A stretch of DNA of 64,000 bases from assembly GCA_035079385.1 (NCBI GenBank), contig JAVHKY010000013.1, positions 14,940,001 to 15,004,000 of the forward strand, given 5' to 3'. Positions 49,851 through 61,796 of the stretch are shown here, piece after piece (within the stretch, counting starts at the first letter, position 1; every line of letters starts with the position of its first letter). Below the pieces are notes generated by a model, which saw nothing but the letters and a program-made list of their open reading frames with translations, made no database searches and had not been told where the DNA came from. This stretch comes from Aspidiotus rigidus. Its lineage: Eukaryota; Arthropoda; Insecta; Hemiptera; Diaspididae. A program made the translations under genes and the position numbers.

Positions 49851-51779
49851 GTCAAACATTTCGACTGTTGAGGAAATTGGCATTTTGAACAGAGCCTGCT
49901 GGTCCTCTAATCCAGTTGGAACATGGAAAATGTTGACTTTCAAGCGTTATAAACAGTGGTAGTTTTCAAGATTTTCTCGGTCCTAATCGAATGACGACTT
50001 GAATTTGCAAAATCTGAATCAAAGAAACCCAAATAAAACAGATTTTTTACGCGCCTATAAATTGAAGCAGTTAAAAAAACAGCCCTCGCGAGCGAAAGTG
50101 AGATAAGATTTTTCTTAGGGTCTTCATTCCGCATTTTTCTTTTTTCGAGAAGCCGAACTAAAACTTTTGTCTTTTCCACAACTAATTTAGAGGACCAAAC
50201 TTATCCGTATTATGTATATTTTTTGCTCCGAGTATTCAACAGTAAGTTTTTAGGAGTGATTATCATTTTAAACATCGTTCAAACAAGGGATTGTACAAAA
50301 CTCGAAGGACAAGTTTGACAATATTACGAAAGAACGACGAAGCGGAAAATTGTCATCACCTTGCGGATAATAAAGGCATTACGAAAAAGTTTCATTTCAA
50401 TTGAGCGCAGTCGAGGATCTTAATTGTGATAACCTACAAGAAGTCCGTTCCATCATCAACCGATGATCCTTCTTTTGATTTACATTTTCTCAATTAATGA
50501 ATTTTATCGCGCGAATCTATGATTAAATATTTTTCTCATCGGGTCTTTATTATTGTGCGATTAAAATTGCAGGTAGTGCGAGAGTTTCAAGAACTTTTGA
50601 AGCATAAATTATTTAAATTTCAATTGTTCTGACTTCGATGTATTTATTTTGAAAAGTTTTCTCGCGTCAGCGTATCATCCGAGCGGGGATGGAGAGAAAA
50701 TACCAAAAGATAATAATGTAGTTTTTTGAACGAGGAAAAAAAACGACGAGATGTTTGCGTTTGGAGAAACATTCTATAGAAATTGTAAAAAGGTCTGATT
50801 GTACCGCACGAATTTCGAAATTGTTTTCCACGCAAGAATCTCGAAAACTTATTGTGAAATAATGAAAACAAAGGGAGAAATAAAATAACGCAACTTCGAA
50901 CAAAGCGCAGATCAAAAAGTAACTTTTAACCGCGAAATTTATGAACTTAATTAGCGTGTAATTTGTATGGGATACACATTCCATCGGCATATACAGGCCT
51001 ACACGCGAAATTGTTTGAAGTCCGAGGACGCTGAGACTATGAATTTAATGTAAGGCTAAAAATTCTGTGAAGGAAGTGTTCACTATTTTCTGCCTCGAAC
51101 AACATCATCTTCTAGAATTCTGAAGTAGTTCAGTATGAATAACGATAAGAGCTAAGCCTGTGGGATTTAAGCAAACTAAAATGAGATACATGCAGTATAA
51201 GTCGCTCGTTTGTAATTGAATACGCGTAATAGAATAAATGAGTTCTTGTGAACTGTCGAGACGATATACTTAGCGGAGAACACGTTAGTAGTACGCAAAA
51301 GTCTGTATACTCGTAAATGTCGCAAAACCTTCGAGAATAGTGCGAGGATAAGAGCAAATGAGAGACGCATTCGCTTCTTCGAAATGGTAAGAGGGGCGAG
51401 ATATACACAGGCGCGAAGCTTAGAAAATTCTACTGACTTATTCTGAATGATATTTTTCCTCTCTTCTTTTCTTCGCATCATTAATTTCACTTTATGAAAC
51501 CTAAAAGAATCAAAGTATGGGAAACACACATATCATACGAATTCTCAAGTTTTAAAAAGCGAGATGCTGTTACAAACTGCAGAATTTATTGATCTGCCCA
51601 CTAGTCCTAGCAGAATTACCGAGAGAGGTTTTTTCCATAGATTTTGTGTGAAAACGTCTCATGATGAACATACTGAAAGTCTGGAGCGATCAGAAGGCGA
51701 TTTTTGACCCCAAGAATCACACAAATCAGTTTTTGATAAGAAATAAGCAATTGATGAAACAATAAAACTGACGGATTCT
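49851..51779. other. Intergenic, no supported gene
   Basis: Overlapping frames of about 90-117 codons on the minus strand at 50644-50990 and 51130-51529 occupy different phases of the same sequence and have no motif or splice context, so none is called. No repeat was recognised. Confidence 0.4.
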
Positions 51780-52570
51780 TTAAGGAAGTTAAACGAGGAG
51801 TCATAGGGAACTTTAAAAAAATGTAGATTGTGACGTCACAGATCCTACCCTCCAAGCTGTACATACAATAGAATGGGGACTTGGAAAACTCACAAGTTCT
51901 TTAACAGAGTCAACCAAGGGGTGGCAGGGAACCTGTTTTATGGGGCACGGGGAATCTGAAAAATTTATGACGTCATCAGATTGTGGCATAATAAGCCTGA
52001 CCTATGATGTCATCAAATTGTGACGTCATGTCAAGGGCTCGGCCTTTGGAGCTGTAGACCGATCTCCAAACTATATACAATATGATACAAGAAGGAATCA
52101 GAATACCTTAGAGGGACGTTCTGGGTCTTATGGCGTTTGACGTGTTGCATATCTGGCTCATTGAAGGGGCTAAGGCAATTGGTGTATGAAACATTGCATA
52201 TCTAATCACTCAAAGGGGCTGTATATTTCAGGCTAGGAGCTATAATTATATGACAGGAGGGGGACTTGGAGAAAAAAACTTATTGATGACATCATCGGGC
52301 TGACCTATGACGTTATCAAACTGTGACTTCACAAGCCACGCCCAAGCTGTATACAATATGAGGACTTGGAAAATTTTCGACCTCCGAGCTTTGCCGGGCG
52401 GCCGGTCGTTTCTTCCGAAAGCCCTCCCCCTATAAAACAAGTTCCCTGTGAAAAATTTCAACCTCCAAGATATATATGATAGGAGGGGGACTTGGAAAAT
52501 TTTCGAGCTCCGAGCTGTGCCGGACGCCTGGCATTTTTCCCGACCCTCCCCCCCGATAAAACAGGTTCTG
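51780..52570 (-). repeat. Dispersed repeat family B, second large block
   Basis: Mostly the reverse orientation of 11585-13440: GATAAAACAGGTTC (about 52555), 'tataaaacaagttccctg' (52430), 'ggacttggaaaattttcgacctccgagctttgccgg', 'gtgtatgaaacattgcatatct' and TGACGTCA at 51831, 51968 and 52021. The two blocks share the module order, which supports one transposon-like family rather than chance low complexity. Confidence 0.65.
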
Positions 52571-53581
52571 GAAAAATGTTAACAGATGGGTAAGATGGTC
52601 AAAAGTGTGCTCATTCGAAATTCTTTTTCATCAAATGCTGATTATACAACTCAACAAAGTACAATTTTTTGAAGAGGTCAAGAACAAGAATATCCGATTC
52701 TGGAAGTATTTTTCACGCTGAATTCGATGCCGTTATTCTGTTTTCGTGATTCCCTCGTTATATTCTGCAATCTTGATGTTTATTTGTGGTGGCTTGTTGC
52801 AAAGCACATTGGACACTAAAGACTAAGACTAGTTTTACAAAAAGGTGTGTCGCGCTTCGCAACGTGCCGCGGCAACTAGACGTTAAGAATGAAAACGAGG
52901 AAATTACAAAAAATGAATAACGACATCAAATTCAACGTGAAAAATACTTTCAGAATTGGATATTCTCGTTCTTGACCTCTGAAAAATTTGACTTTGTTGT
53001 GTTATTAGGGACCCTTAAGACCACTCATCCAGTCCTTTCGGGGGGGGGGGGATGGTAATTTTTTCTCTCAATCCACTGTTTTCATAATTGTTTTTTTTTT
53101 TCGATATAAACTTTTGTTCTGTGGATTTTAAAACTTGAAAGAGCGCAATTTTGCTCTAAAATATTGCTCTCTGTCTATTCAAAAAGTCCGTGTAATCACC
53201 AGCTCTCAAGAAGTTGGTGAAACAACCGCAAAAATTAATATTTACGAGCGGGGCAATACGCGTAACTAGTCCCGCACGCTGTTTGTAACAATGAAAAGTA
53301 CGTACACTTCACACGCAGTACAGCAGTATCGCGTTGTAACACCCGCACACGTTCACGGCGTGGCGCGGCGTTTGGTCGTCCTGACGCTTCATGGTACTCA
53401 ACACGGGATGTTCCCCGTCGTTACGCGCCGTCACGTGCAGGGCCTAACTATCGAGTCGATAATAATAATAATATTATTTTATTTATTCTTCAATAGAAAT
53501 TAAATTTGACAGGGATGGTATTTCTCCCGCTCCGTGCTCAATATAATATGCTGAGGGAGTGGAGTAGGGTTAACTATCATA
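52571..53581. other. Intergenic, no gene seen
   Basis: Positions 52660-52720 and 52900-52985 look like inverted copies of each other ('cttgaagaggtcaagaacaagaatatcc' against 'ggatattctcgttcttgacctc'), suggesting a further foldback unit of about 360 bp. A G-run lies at 53040. No coding sequence is supported. Confidence 0.5.
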
Positions 53582-53635
53582 AAAATAAATAAATAAATAA
53601 ATAAATAGTAAATAAATAAATAAATAAATAAAATA
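53582..53635. repeat. (AAAT)n microsatellite
   Basis: About 54 bp of AAAT repeats with one interruption (AGT near 53608). Confidence 0.9.
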
Positions 53636-54837
53636 AAAATTGATACTAAAATTAAAATTTAAAAAATAAATGTAAGCAAATTAATAAATTGAAAATGTTT
53701 GTTCTTGATTAAAACCATCCGCAGAGTTTGGAGAAAAAAATTGTGAAAAAATTCTTCACTTGCTTAAAACCTCCGGAAACGGCGGAAATTCGAAATAATC
53801 AATCCGCGTGAGTTTTATTTGTTGAGGTCATGAAGTAGCAAAAATTTCTCGCTCTAGATAAATTTTTCCACATTTGTTCGCCAGTATTCGGGTGGCTACG
53901 TCATTTCAAACCCCAACAGAAAAACACTGAAGCCCTTTCCGTTAACTCCAATATAAGTGTTTCGATTTTTTGTATTGTGCAGTAGAAACGTCTTGGAAGG
54001 GCAAGCTCTAGAGCAGAGGAGATACGTAGATGTTATTCTTATTTATTTACAGCACGTCAATCTATAATTGAGGTCTTAACTCTTTCCATCGGTAAATTAT
54101 TCTCGTGTTACCACCGTCGATTTTCTTTGGGATGAAATAGACGTTCTACGTGAAAGTTGGTCTCGCGTCATCATCGTCATTAATTTTCTTCCCCCGAAAA
54201 AACGAGAATATGAAAAAGTACAATTTTTACGAGTGATAAATTACGAAAATGAAAAGATGTAAACTTGTAGGGAAAACTATTAATCACGATGATTGCATTT
54301 TTGGAAGATTAAATAGAAAACTTCTCTAAAGTATTAATAGAAACAGACTGTGCACTTATTTATGAACTACAACATCGCCATGATTAATTAGTATGAGAAT
54401 ATTATAAAATATAGGTCAGCATTTTAAATTCCCATCATTGGAACACTCATTTACAATCATAACACCATGAAGATTCTTGATGTCAAAAGCGTAGTTGGAG
54501 CATGATAATTTGCGTTGTGAGCCAGTGACAGACTCTTGAATCCACATCGCAACTGCTAAAATGACTCGTTGTCACCTACTTCGCAATGTAAAGCGATAAA
54601 AATACTTTTCCATGCTTGCAAGAGAGGTTTTCGATTGGAATACTACGGAAATTGAATCAAAATTAAAGCAATCGAAACTAGATTTCCCTCTGCAAGGGAA
54701 AGATTTCTCAAACTGGTTTCACCCTCTGCAAGAAGAAGAAAGAATCGAGAGAGAATTCGAGACAGACAGCGACAGCGTCGCGTTCCATACCTATATTAAG
54801 CATGAATTCGGCAAAAGTTGTCAACTTTTCGCGTGCT
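53636..54837. other. Intergenic, no gene seen
   Basis: AT-rich sequence. A 108-codon plus frame from 54612 (true ATG) runs into the repeat that follows and lacks a motif, so it is not called. Confidence 0.4.
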
Positions 54838-55045
54838 GTTATCTACCTCAAATATCCTCGACCCCAATCCTGATGACGTCATCGACTCGTTTCATCAACC
54901 CCCCTTACCCCGAACCTTGGAACATTATACTTTTGTGACGTCATCAAATCATAACATCACTCACCTCTTCTTTCCAACGTTAGTGATCATCACCCCTAAC
55001 CTTGAGACATGAACTTTTGTGACGTCATCACTGTGCCGAACCAGC
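54838..55045 (+). repeat. Short repeat array with TGACGTCA in each unit
   Basis: About three units of 'cc(c/t)aa(t/c)cct...gaacttttgTGACGTCATCa', with TGACGTCA at 54874, 54936 and 55020. The phrase 'tgatgacgtcatcgac...catcaaccc' recurs with changes at the window's right edge (63968-64000). Confidence 0.6.
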
Positions 55046-55839
55046 AACCTAAAAATCTTGTACAGCGGGTAATCTACTGTTTACTATTTGAGAAAGACAA
55101 AATGGACTTTTAAAAAACTTGGGCTGTAAACCAAATGAGCATAGCCCCAATGCAAAAAGAGATTTCTGCTGCCTCACCACGCAATAAGAAGTCACAATCA
55201 ATAATAAGAAAAATAAATTCGAATAAATAGACTACGGCTTTTGAGCTTTCATTTTTGTGTGCCCAGAAGGTGAAGAGGGGGTATCGGCTGATCTTTTACT
55301 GATGGTCTACAGTCTTTTTGACGCTCCATTTTCCAAATACCTCAACGCAAGTACAAAATGTGAAATCAACGGACAACTTTCTTTTCTGTCTTATAGTCAT
55401 ATTTGACCATCAATTTTGACTGCGAGTGGCCGAGTGCAGATGTGACGCTACAAATCCAAAAATTTGTGAGAATGGTAAAGCGTTCTTACACCTGTTAGAG
55501 GTAGAAGATGAAGTCAAGAAAATCACCAATAACTTGAGTCATAAGTTCTGAAAAAGTTTAAAGGTCGTTGCTCCTTGTAGCTGAAGGTTACCAAATACAT
55601 TGTAATGAATTTTGGCTCGATAGTACGTATTGTGATCCTGAGTTCCTTATGAGTTTGAAAATGTTGGTTTTATCACAATCGCGGTCTTGAGCCAAGCTTC
55701 CATACATTGCCACCTGCAGCGACTCTTTTGCTGTTGAGTCCGAATAGAGTTTCAGTACAACACTAGCGCTACTCAGTTTGAATAGGAAAATATGATTTAC
55801 CAAACTAATAGCGCTCCCACAGATGGCCGATCCACGAAG
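55046..55839. other. Intergenic, no supported gene
   Basis: A minus-strand frame at 55588-55803 (71 codons) has no recognisable motif. Nothing else is seen. Confidence 0.4.
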
Positions 55840-56195
55840 AAACTGATGTCAATGGCTGGTACGGATAATGGTAGTAGGAACTAATACCAGCGGCTGTGGC
55901 GTTCATCAGTACCTATACTGGTAGTCATGACTGTTATCAGTGGCTGTGATTGATGCAAGAATTCATGACTAATACCTGAAACTGCGAGGGCCAGTTTTAC
56001 CAGCGCGAGTTCATTGCTGGACCTCTCCTAACCCTGATGACTGTCCGATTTTGGGTAATTAGGGTTACGTCAACCTGAGGTTAGGTAAAACTGGCCCCAC
56101 GACTGATATTGGTGACTGTGCTATATCATAGCTGTGGTTGATACCATTAGCCATGACGAATACTGAAAGCCGTGACTATTATTAGTAGTGGTTAC
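55840..56195. repeat. Degenerate minisatellite of about 30 bp
   Basis: Worn copies of 'gactgttatcagtggctgtgattgatac' run on both sides of the 110-bp inverted-repeat element at 55988. It is non-coding. Confidence 0.5.
55988..56097. mobile_element. 110-bp MITE with GGGCCAGTTTTAC ends
   Basis: GGGCCAGTTTTACC (55988-56001) pairs with GGTAAAACTGGCCC (56084-56097). The interior also has inverted CTAACCCT/AGGGTTA and AACCTGAGGTTAGG blocks. Ends of the type GGGCCAGTTT...AAACTGGCCC are familiar from small MITEs in many animal genomes. It interrupts a minisatellite; a clean target duplication was not found. Confidence 0.7.
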
Positions 56196-58741
56196 TGATA
56201 GGGAAAATTCGAGAAAGTCGACTTGTAATTGATTTGGAATCAACTGGACAAGAGTGAGTTGAAATGGAGTCGATGCCCTAGTCGACGCACCGTCGGTGTC
56301 AAGTATATGTTATCGCCAAAATTTGAATTTTTACTTTGAAAGGAGTCTATCATTTTTCAGTCCGCTTTGGGTAGCGATTTCTGATCAACGTGGTTCATCG
56401 GGTGGAGCCAAATGCTAATGTCTCAATCAAATGATTATAAGGAAGTATACCATCGCTCCACATATATTCCGAAGTAACTTGAGGTGGTTCACTGACTTTC
56501 AATCAAAAAAGGTGGACTAGGTATTTTATTTATTATGAAAATGTGTTGCAGCACTTGAGAACAAATTCAAATTACAAAAAAGTAGATCCAGCCGTTAACT
56601 GCTGCCAAGAGTTACATTTCTATTGCTTCACGTGTAGATGATGAGAACGTGCTCGTATATTACGAGGATCGTTACTACAATCCTCGATGGTGACTCTGTT
56701 GGTATAGAATGATCCTATTATAAGTTGGGAGTGAAATCTCCATAGTAGTGTATCTCCTCTTTATTGAACAATTTCAATTACCGATGTAGTCGAGCATATG
56801 TAGTTTCTATTAAGTTGCTCCATGCTCTACCTTAAGGCCCTAGATAAATTCTGTGCCCAAGCAGTGATGGCATAAATTGCAAGCAATTCCCAAAATGTTG
56901 AAAAACATCTTAAAAAGGTTCGCGAAAAAAACTAAATTCTTTCTGTAAGATGAGCCGATAACCGATTTCTACTTCGGCTGGCTCAAAACCGCTCGCTCTT
57001 TTGTAACGCTACTCCTCATTAATCGATGAGAGAACACAAAATTCCTAGCAAAGTCGAGTAGTCCCCAGATTCAACATTCGCTGATTATCTCATAATAGCG
57101 GCTTCTTTCTGAAATACTAGCAGTTAAACGCTAGAAACTGGCTAGAAAGATGGTGAGGATGTTATGAAAAAAAGGGAAATTATTTATAAAAAATATAGAA
57201 TGTGTGTCATAAAAGGTGATAGTCATCTTGACCTCGAAATAAACTTGATACAGAAATTGCAATGGTTACGTATGGTTATAGTACCCAGTATCAACTAAAA
57301 TTTACTTTTTTTTTTTTTTTGAATAAACTTTCCGACGAGCAATTCACGAGCTCCTTCGTTTCGGCAACAACCTTGACTAAAGCTATTCTTCTTTTTTTTT
57401 ATTCGTAGCACCCTTAATACGAGTACATTCGTTAAAATGGATAAAAAGTATAACATTTCGACCTACGAGAATATTTTCCGAGTGGAGTAGGCAACGACAA
57501 GATAAAAATGAACGAAATGAATTTCTTTCCTCGTGCTAGAGCGATCGTAGATAATGTGTCTCCTCTCTTTTGAAAAATAAGTATGTACCGAATGTCGCAC
57601 ACGTTAACACTCGAATTGTGTAAGTAAATTGAAACGAGTCTACTCTAGATATAGGATTACCGCACTAAAAGAACGAGTTCACTGATCAAGACAAATTGAT
57701 CAGTCGGACAGATAACTTAGCGTATGTGTCATTTTGACACACAAAGAATGGAGCGTCGTAAAGAAGGATTAGAGTTATTTAGTTTAGGTTATTCAAATCG
57801 TCTCAAACGTTGAAATTTTTCCATTTTCCCCCGTACAGTTAGTAGTCGATATTATGGTGAATAGAGAAAAAAGGAAATATAAATTCCAATTTGATCAAAA
57901 TTAACGGGGTCGGACGTCACAGCCCACCACCTTATTCCTTCATTTTAACGCAATACCGCAAAATAGGCATCCAACATCACGGAATTTTACTGCTTAACAG
58001 CGTGATAGTATATTTTTCTGTTGAAGGCGTAGAATATGTATTCCTTCGTTTCGTTATGATTTCAAAAAAAATATATATATATATTATGCGAGTTATCGCG
58101 AGACTCGTGGGGACAAGATTCATTTTTGTGATAAAATTAAAGTTCGCGGGTACACGAGAGGAAAGAAAAGCTTCCATATGACGACAGATAATGGGTCCAT
58201 AGCGCGTCTTCATTGTGTCTTGAACCTTCAATAAAAACGAATGGACACAATAATGTCTCTAGAATGTTCGGTGTTTTGTACAACGGTGCAGAAATTTGTA
58301 TATCACACGCTCAATTTTGTCTTTCTTCTACATGATTGTCGTCAAATTATTACCACTAGGGAGTATTACGACTGCAGTGATGAAAAAAGAAACGTCTAAA
58401 TGAATATTATACGTAATATTACCGAGTGGCAGTAGGACATTTCGAGAGGATTTATAGGAAATCATTGACTTCACGTAAACACGAAGATTGATCTTGGTTG
58501 AGTCTTACTCTTGCTGAACAGTTTATCCAATTCCCAGAGTGATGAAATTGATGCACGAGTTAAAACGTGGTCAGAAAATGGAAGCGGCAATTCTCGCACA
58601 GAAAAAACTAAGAACAATTGAAAAAGATTCATAGAGGAATGAAAATTATTATGTATTTGGCAATATGGTGCCGATGGTGGCTAACGACCCCCACAAAAGT
58701 TTAAATTGGCCACACAATGACAGGTTGAAGAAGAATTTGAG
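56196..58741. other. Intergenic, no supported gene
   Basis: Positions 56205-56290 have satellite-like words (GTCGAC, TTGATTTGGAATCAACT). A T-run lies at 57308 and an (AT)n tract at 58072-58083. Overlapping opposite-strand frames at 57891-58231 have no motif. No gene is called. Confidence 0.4.
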
Positions 58742-59097
58742 TGAACACGAAAGACGAATACTCCGACATGGAGTAAAGCATGCAAACCGCAGAAAAACAA
58801 AAGACGGCGAGCGCTTTCGATTAATAAACCATCTTAAAGCAACTGACGAACAAAAATGAGAAGAACGAGGTATTAAGATCGTCCAAACAAGAAATCACGG
58901 TGTGAGTCATAAACCAGTTCGATCAGGCCATCTTCCGGAATGTACGAGTTGAGTACAGTGATACCGTCAGCATTATCTCTATATTCTCGAGAGCGATGCG
59001 CTTACGGTAGGAATTCTCCTTATGGAGGACCTTTTCGGATCCCTCGCGGAAGCTGTGGCCACTGTTTATTAAGTGATCGGCGAAAGCTGACTATAGT
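58742..59097 (-). repeat. Inverted copy of the PLE-C 3' end
   Basis: Reverse-complemented, this matches 61064-61440, about 370 bp: the end of the endonuclease (AFADHLINSGHSF on), the stop, the 3' UTR and the hammerhead-like segment. The match breaks off near 58742 and 59097. A 5' partial inverted copy of the element is a known PLE insertion structure (pseudo-LTR arrangement). Its own hammerhead-like core is decayed (CTTTAAGATGG in place of CTTGATGATGG). Confidence 0.88.
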
Positions 59098-61342
59098 ATG
59101 GTAAATTTAATATTACGACTAGATTAAACCTTATGGTCCATTCGAGACTCTCCGGCATGCCCCCCCCCCCCCTCGAGTTTGATTACTTTATGCGGGACGT
59201 CAATGAAAAGTGCCGGGAGTTTGAGGTGAATTTGAAGGAGAAGAAAAATAAGAAGCTGTCCTCCCTAATGGGGATGATGTGGTTGAGGAAGGGGTGAGTG
59301 ACGGTGTTGACGTTCATAAATTCCATCCCCCCCTCATAAATAATAGTCAGGTAGTGTTCAATAGTGACGAAACAGCCCTCCTCGAGAAAGGTTTGAAATT
59401 CAGTCTGCCTCCCCTCAAGAATGATGAAATCTTGGCGAATGTTGTCGCGGATCTTGCGGTTAAAAATGGACCTGATTTTAATACCCAGAAAGTCTGTGCT
59501 GAAATAATCCGCAATAACCCCCTCCCTCGCATGAGTGACAAATTGGGAGGAGTGATCCAAGGTTTGAAGAAGAAAATTAAGGAGAGAGATTTAATCGTCA
59601 ATAAGGCTGACAGGGTAATGCTGTTGTGGTGATGGAGCAATCCGCTTATTCTTCTAAGGTCCACGAAGTACTCCAGCAGTGTGGTGCTAAAGAGAGTGAG
59701 GATTTCAGCTTCCCTAAACGTGTTAAAGAAGTTAGGCTGTCGTCAACAGGGGTGAGGCTGTTATCAAAACTCCTGCTTTGAAAAAAGCTTTCCTTGTTCC
59801 TAACCCCACACCCCCTTCTCCTCTACGGGCTGCCTAAAGTGCATAAGAACAGTACCCCGATGCGACCCGTTGTTTCTTTCGTCTCCTCTCCTACCTACCT
59901 CCTTGCCAAATTCCTTGATCGTTGGTTCAAAAATCGAATTGATTTTGAATCCCCTCATTCGGTCTTGAATTCGGCTTCTTTAATTGACGTCCTCAAGGAT
60001 GTAAGTCTCCCCCCGGGAACGACCATCTGCTCGTTTGATGTTGTTGGTTTGTTCCCGAATATTCCTAAGGCTGCTACTATCCAGCGTATGGGTGAGCTAC
60101 TCGTCAAAGCCAACATTCCTCATAATGAGCTTCATGAATTTTTCGAACTTCTGAATACTTGCTGGTCCTCCAACTACTGTAAATTTGAAGGGAAATTTTT
60201 CGAGTTCCCTGATGAAGTAGGGATCCCCATCGGATCACCACTAGGCTCTCTCATCTCCGAAATTTTCATGTCCAAGTTTGAACTTGACCTCTTTTCCTCG
60301 AACCAGGTATTACTTAATCATATTCACTATTGGCACAGGTACGTTGATGACGTTCTATGTGCCTGGACTGGTCACCCAGATCTCCTTAGTGAGTTTCTGA
60401 GGTATCTCAATTCCTTGGTACTCCACCATCAAATTTACGTTGGAAATAGGGGTATTTTCCATTAACTTTTTGGATTTATCGATCTCTATAAGAGACGGTA
60501 TCCATAAGTTTGGAATTTACAGGAAAGATACTACGACCGATGTTTTAGTCCACGGTGGTTCGTTCGATCCTGTTGCTCACAAGATGGCTGCCTTTCATAG
60601 CCTAGTTCACAGACTGACTCGTATTCCTTTGAGTCAGTCTGCCTTCAAGAAAGAGTTATTCACAATAAAACACCTGGCCAGAGTGAATAGGGTCAATGTC
60701 GATGTTGACGTGATGGTTCGGAGGAAAGTTACGAGGAGCCTCCTGGATCCCACCACCTCCCTCCCCCGAGACACGATCCGTGATCGCCGTTTGCGTTGGA
60801 TCAGTCTCCCTTTCCTGGGGAAGTTCTCCTTGCAATTGGGTCGGGCCCTTCGCCCGTTTGGCTTCGGACCCGCGTTTTACAACCCTACCACAGTCAAGAG
60901 GTTGCTTGTGAGACTGAAGGACCCCATACCTGTCGATGAGAGGAGTAGTGTTTATAAGTTGGAATGTGAGGATTATGGAGGCTTTTATATTGGTGAGACC
61001 AGCCGCCAAATGAAAGTTAGAGTAGCTGAGCACCTGAAGTCTTGGAAGAAAGGACACTTAGGGGAGTCAGCTTTCGCCGATCACTTAATAAACAGTGGCC
61101 ACAGCTTCCGCGAGGGATCCGAAAAGCTCCTCCATAAGGAGAATTCCTACCGTAAGCGCATCGCCCTCGAGAATATAGAGATAATGCTTCACCTCAACAC
61201 TGGCGGTATCACTGTACTCAACTCGTACATTCCGGAAGATGGCCTGATCGAACTGGTTTATGACTCACACCGTGATTTCTCGTTTGGACGATCTTAATAC
61301 CTCGTTCTTCTCATTTGTTCGTCAGTTGCTTTCATCTCAGGC

Positions 61343-61372
61343 TTGATGATGGTTTATTAACCGAAAGCGCTC
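61343..61372 (+). ncRNA. Hammerhead-ribozyme-like motif in PLE-C 3' end
   Basis: TTGATGA (61343-61349, preceded by C), one T, stem GGTT-TATT-AACC (61351-61362), GAA, the palindrome AGCGCT (61366-61371), then C. It has the same architecture as the motifs at 38204 and 19126-19097. The first core bases are CTTGATGA rather than CTGATGA, which may weaken or abolish cleavage. Confidence 0.5.
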
Positions 61373-61440
61373 GTCGTCTTTTGTTTTTCTGCGGTTTGCA
61401 TGCTTCACTCCACGTTGGAGTATTCGTCTTTCGCGTTTAT

Positions 61441-61796
61441 TATGACTAGCCGTAACTTGAAGGAACGGATTCGTTCAAGACTTTAGGTGCTTGGTCATAG
61501 AGGCATTCGAGAAGTTAGAGAACAATGTGAGCAACAGCAACGCATTCGATCTTAAGGACTGGATGAAAGCCAAAGTATGTAGCTTTTTAATCGGAATATT
61601 CCGACCGTTCCCCTCTCCTTCTACTGGGGAAGGACAGGGAACGTTCCTTCCATTTTGATTCTCCATTGTAACATGTATACAGCTGCCCCAGTCCTATAAA
61701 GAATTATCGATTGTGAATCGTAAACTCAGATGTAAGTCGTACTTTACCAATTTTTGTCGTATAAAACAGGTATTGGTCATCATGGATGATGAGATT
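61441..61796. other. Gap between PLE-C and the Tret1-like gene
   Basis: This is the 3' flank of the minus-strand transporter. 'gtataaaacaggta' at 61760 resembles a family B module end. No coding sequence is supported. Confidence 0.4.

Larger units (their letters stand above)
58742..61440 (+). mobile_element. Penelope-like element PLE-C, near full length
   Basis: Layout: inverted copy of its own 3' end (58742-59097), then the N-terminal region (VFNSDETALLEKGLKFSLPP, 59359 on; DLIVNKADRGNAVVVM across a frameshift at about 59613). The RT follows: LLYGLPKVHKN, TPMRPVVSFVSSPTYLLAKF, SFDVVGLFPNIP, DEVGIPIGSPLGSL, and an intact YVDD (60340-60351). After a frameshift near 60450 come FSINFLDLSISIRDGIHKFG and the GIY-YIG domain SSVYKLECEDYGGFYIGETS with RVAEHLKSW and catalytic-Glu helix ALENIEIM. 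One zinc-linker Cys is Tyr (CEDY). There are four or so frameshifts, otherwise little decay, so it is fairly young. The 3' end has a hammerhead-like motif. Confidence 0.88.

Noticed and set aside
58665..58859. 64-codon frame near the PLE-C 5' end
   Set aside because: It lies on the inverted copy of the PLE 3' UTR and is not coding.
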